Source: Eggerthellaceae bacterium UBA5906
Lineage (GTDB): Bacteria; Actinomycetota; Coriobacteriia; Coriobacteriales; Eggerthellaceae
DNA length: 15,236 bases
Assembly (NCBI GenBank): GCA_002431805.1
Contig: DJEE01000149.1
Span: forward strand, 9,690 to 24,925
Direction: 5' to 3'
A model generated the notes under the pieces. It was not told the origin of the DNA. It saw nothing but the letters and a program-made list of their open reading frames with translations, and did no database searches. This document shows positions 13,784 to 15,236 of this stretch, in pieces. Position 1 is the stretch's first letter. Each line of letters begins with the position of its first letter. A program made the translations under genes and the position numbers.

Positions 13784-14695
13784 ATGGAACTGCGGACGCT
13801 GCGATATTTCCTGGCCGTTGCACGCGAGGAAAACATGACCGAAGCTGCCAACGTGCTGCACGTGACGCAGCCCACCCTATCGCGCCAAATCTCCGACCTG
13901 GAACGCGAGCTGGGATGCACGCTGTTCGAGCGCACGAACCGCGCAACCGTGCTCACCGAAAGCGGTATGCGCCTGCGCATCCGTGCTGAGGAGATCCTCG
14001 GGCTAGTGGCGCAAACGCAGGACGAACTGGCGCCCGAAACCCGCGAACTTGCGGGCAACATTCGCATCGGCGCAGGCGAGACGCACGCCATGCACACAAT
14101 CACTGACGCGTTCGCCGCGCTGCACCGCGAGCACCCGCGCATCACCTGCGAGCTGTTCACGGGCAACGCCGACGTGGTTGAAGAGCGGCTTGAGCGCGGG
14201 CTTATCGACTTCGCCCTAGTCATCGAGCCCGTTGACGTGCAACGATACGAATGGCTGCGCCTGCCCGAACGCGCGCGGCTAGGCGTGGTCGTAGGCGCGA
14301 ACAGCCCCTGGGGCGCGCTTGACGCGGCCACACCAGCCGACGTTGCAAGCATGCCGCTTCTGGTCAGTTCGCGCACCGAGCACCCTAGCTTCGACCTTGC
14401 CGCCTGGTCCGACGGCGCGCTCACGCAAGACAAGCTGAACGTGGTGGGAACGTTTGACCTGGTAGGAAACGCGTCGCTGCTCGCGCAAACAGGAGCAGCG
14501 TGCGCCCTAAGCATCGACAGGCTGCTGCAGCTTGAAACCTCGGCCGTGCGCTTCGTGCCGCTTGAGCCGCAAATCACCATCGGCGCGTTCCTTATTTGGA
14601 AGCGCTACCGCCTGCACACCCCCGCCTGCAAGGAATTCCTCAGCCGCGTGCAGCAAGCCTGCCAGACAGCGATCAACTCCGCTTCTCAAGCATGA
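13784..14695 (+). CDS. LysR family transcriptional regulator, divergent from the AKR operon
   Basis: A 303-residue regulator. ATG 13784 has AAGGAG (13773-13778) 5 nt ahead and gives the standard LysR start MELRTLRYFLAVAREENMTEAANVLHVTQPTLSRQISDLERELG (helix-turn-helix at about 18-43). An effector domain runs from about 90 to the end, opening with the typical 'AGNIRIGAGET' at 90-100. The divergent layout with 130 bp of shared region and a strong promoter on the other strand is classical for LysR control of the neighbouring metabolic operon, here the small gene, AKR and CMD-cupin genes. The inducer is unknown, presumably the substrate or product of those enzymes. Confidence 0.95.
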   Translation: MELRTLRYFLAVAREENMTEAANVLHVTQPTLSRQISDLERELGCTLFERTNRATVLTESGMRLRIRAEEILGLVAQTQDELAPETRELAGNIRIGAGETHAMHTITDAFAALHREHPRITCELFTGNADVVEERLERGLIDFALVIEPVDVQRYEWLRLPERARLGVVVGANSPWGALDAATPADVASMPLLVSSRTEHPSFDLAAWSDGALTQDKLNVVGTFDLVGNASLLAQTGAACALSIDRLLQLETSAVRFVPLEPQITIGAFLIWKRYRLHTPACKEFLSRVQQACQTAINSASQA

Positions 14696-14744
14696 CTCAC
14701 ATCGCCGCACGCCGGTAGCCGACCGACCCCGCCACGCCCCGCGT

Positions 14745-14828
14745 GTGGGATAGGGGTCGGGTGCCGTCCCATCGGACGCGCGGACGCGCACGGCAAGCTT
14801 GTGAGACAGTACCTGACCCCCGTCCCAC
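14745..14828. repeat. Long imperfect inverted repeat after the second LysR gene
   Basis: Left arm 14745-14762 (GTGGGA-ta-GGGGTC-g-GGT) pairs with right arm 14811-14828 (ACC-t-GACCCC-cg-TCCCAC), an 18-nt stem with one 2x2 internal loop and one G-U pair. Inside it, GCCGT (14762-14766) can also pair with ACGGC (14790-14794). No T-run follows on either side. It could act as a transcript end for the LysR gene or belong to a dispersed intergenic repeat. Confidence 0.6.
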
Positions 14829-14845
14829 CACCCAACCACGCGCGC

Positions 14846-14884
14846 AAAAAAGCGGGCCCCGCGAATCGAATCGCGGAGCCCGCT
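14846..14884 (-). terminator. Rho-independent terminator for release factor 3 gene
   Basis: Stem AGCGGGC-c-CCGCGA with TCGCGG-a-GCCCGCT (14851-14884), loop ATCGAA. Read on the minus strand it is followed by a run of six T (plus A-run 14846-14851). It lies 23 nt after the prfC stop. The plus-strand side lacks a T-run. Confidence 0.9.
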
Positions 14885-14907
14885 TCGTACGCGTCACATG
14901 CGCGCAG

Positions 14908-15236
14908 TTAGAAGTTCACGTTGCCAACCTCGGAAAGGCGCAGCTCGGGGTTGTGGTCGGTTGCCCACTTCACGTTCCACGAGTTTGTGAACAGTAGCAG
15001 TCGCCCGCCGCGCATGTCCTCAACCAGCTTCGTGTCACGCGTGATGTTCAGGCGCGACGTATCCAGCTCGTCGGGGTCGTTCTCAATCCAGCGAATGTCG
15101 GTAAACGGCATGCCCTGGCGGCGCACTTCCACGCCGTACTCGTTTTTCAGGCGCGTTTCCAGCACGTCAAGCTGCAGCACGCCCACCACGCCGGCGATAA
15201 CGCTTTCCATGCCAAAACCCGGCTCGCGGAAAATCT
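14908..15236 (-). CDS. prfC: Peptide chain release factor 3, C-terminal fragment (start beyond window)
   Basis: About 108 C-terminal residues of the translational GTPase RF3, which recycles RF1/RF2 from ribosomes after termination. The frame is open to the window edge, reading IFREPGFGMESVIAGVVGVLQLDVLETRLKNEYGVEVRR. The phrase GVVGVLQLDVLETRL followed by EYGVEV is the conserved RF3 domain III segment (GVVGxLQFEVLxxRLxxEYGV), distinct from EF-G. The ATG at 15210 is internal, not the start. The GTPase domain with its P-loop lies outside the window. A strong terminator follows the stop. Confidence 0.92.
   Translation of the reverse strand, partial: IFREPGFGMESVIAGVVGVLQLDVLETRLKNEYGVEVRRQGMPFTDIRWIENDPDELDTSRLNITRDTKLVEDMRGGRLLLFTNSWNVKWATDHNPELRLSEVGNVNF

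Noticed and set aside
13654..14580. Minus-strand 380-residue frame opposite the second LysR gene
   Set aside because: Only its last 71 codons are a real gene; the rest is Ser/Arg-rich shadow of the LysR coding strand.

Overview
The window reads as ordinary chromosome from a moderately G+C-rich Gram-positive actinobacterium, most likely a gut Coriobacteriia member (Eggerthellaceae-like). This rests on protein style, base composition and gene mix, not on a database match. Genes are well spaced, nearly all have clear Shine-Dalgarno sites, and no phage, CRISPR, rRNA, tRNA or transposase gene was seen.

Layout. Positions 1-3155 (+): the C-terminal end of a MacB/LolD-type ABC ATPase, then a 901-residue double-FtsX permease. 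Positions 3156-3690: about 535 bp with no convincing gene but several palindromes, ending in an extended -10 promoter and a dyad. Positions 3691-5087 (+): a TIGR02452/PARG-like macrodomain protein with an altered catalytic motif, then a YbaK/ProX-type prolyl-tRNA editing protein, closed by a good terminator. Positions 5417-6895 (-): a secreted lipoprotein predicted to fold as a beta-helix. Positions 7357-9039 (+): a LysR regulator followed by a LysE/RhtB exporter, each preceded by the same 17-bp palindrome CATAG-N7-CTATG. Positions 9469-11567 (+): a GntR(YtrA)-ABC ATPase-ABC permease operon with a palindrome over its promoter. Positions 11755-13653 (-): a three-gene operon (71-aa helical protein, aldo/keto reductase, carboxymuconolactone decarboxylase-cupin fusion) divergent from a second LysR gene (13784-14695). 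Positions 14908-15236 (-): the C-terminal end of peptide chain release factor 3.

Two observations stand out. First, intergenic regions carry a repeat family built on the exact 13-mer CCTACGCACTTCG. Six exact copies and one degenerate copy occur: two homologous composite elements about 185-195 bp long (near 7031 and 9081) with matching internal spacing, and one solitary copy at 11603. Second, the shared palindrome ahead of lysR and of the lysE-type gene directly suggests an autoregulated LysR-exporter circuit, and it also settles the lysR start codon. The macrodomain protein, in which the catalytic glutamate is replaced by glutamine, is a third point of interest.

The four regulatory modules (LysR-LysE, GntR-ABC, LysR-AKR operon, and ABC-FtsX) look like independent export or stress-response units. 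No new multi-gene system can be claimed from sequence alone.
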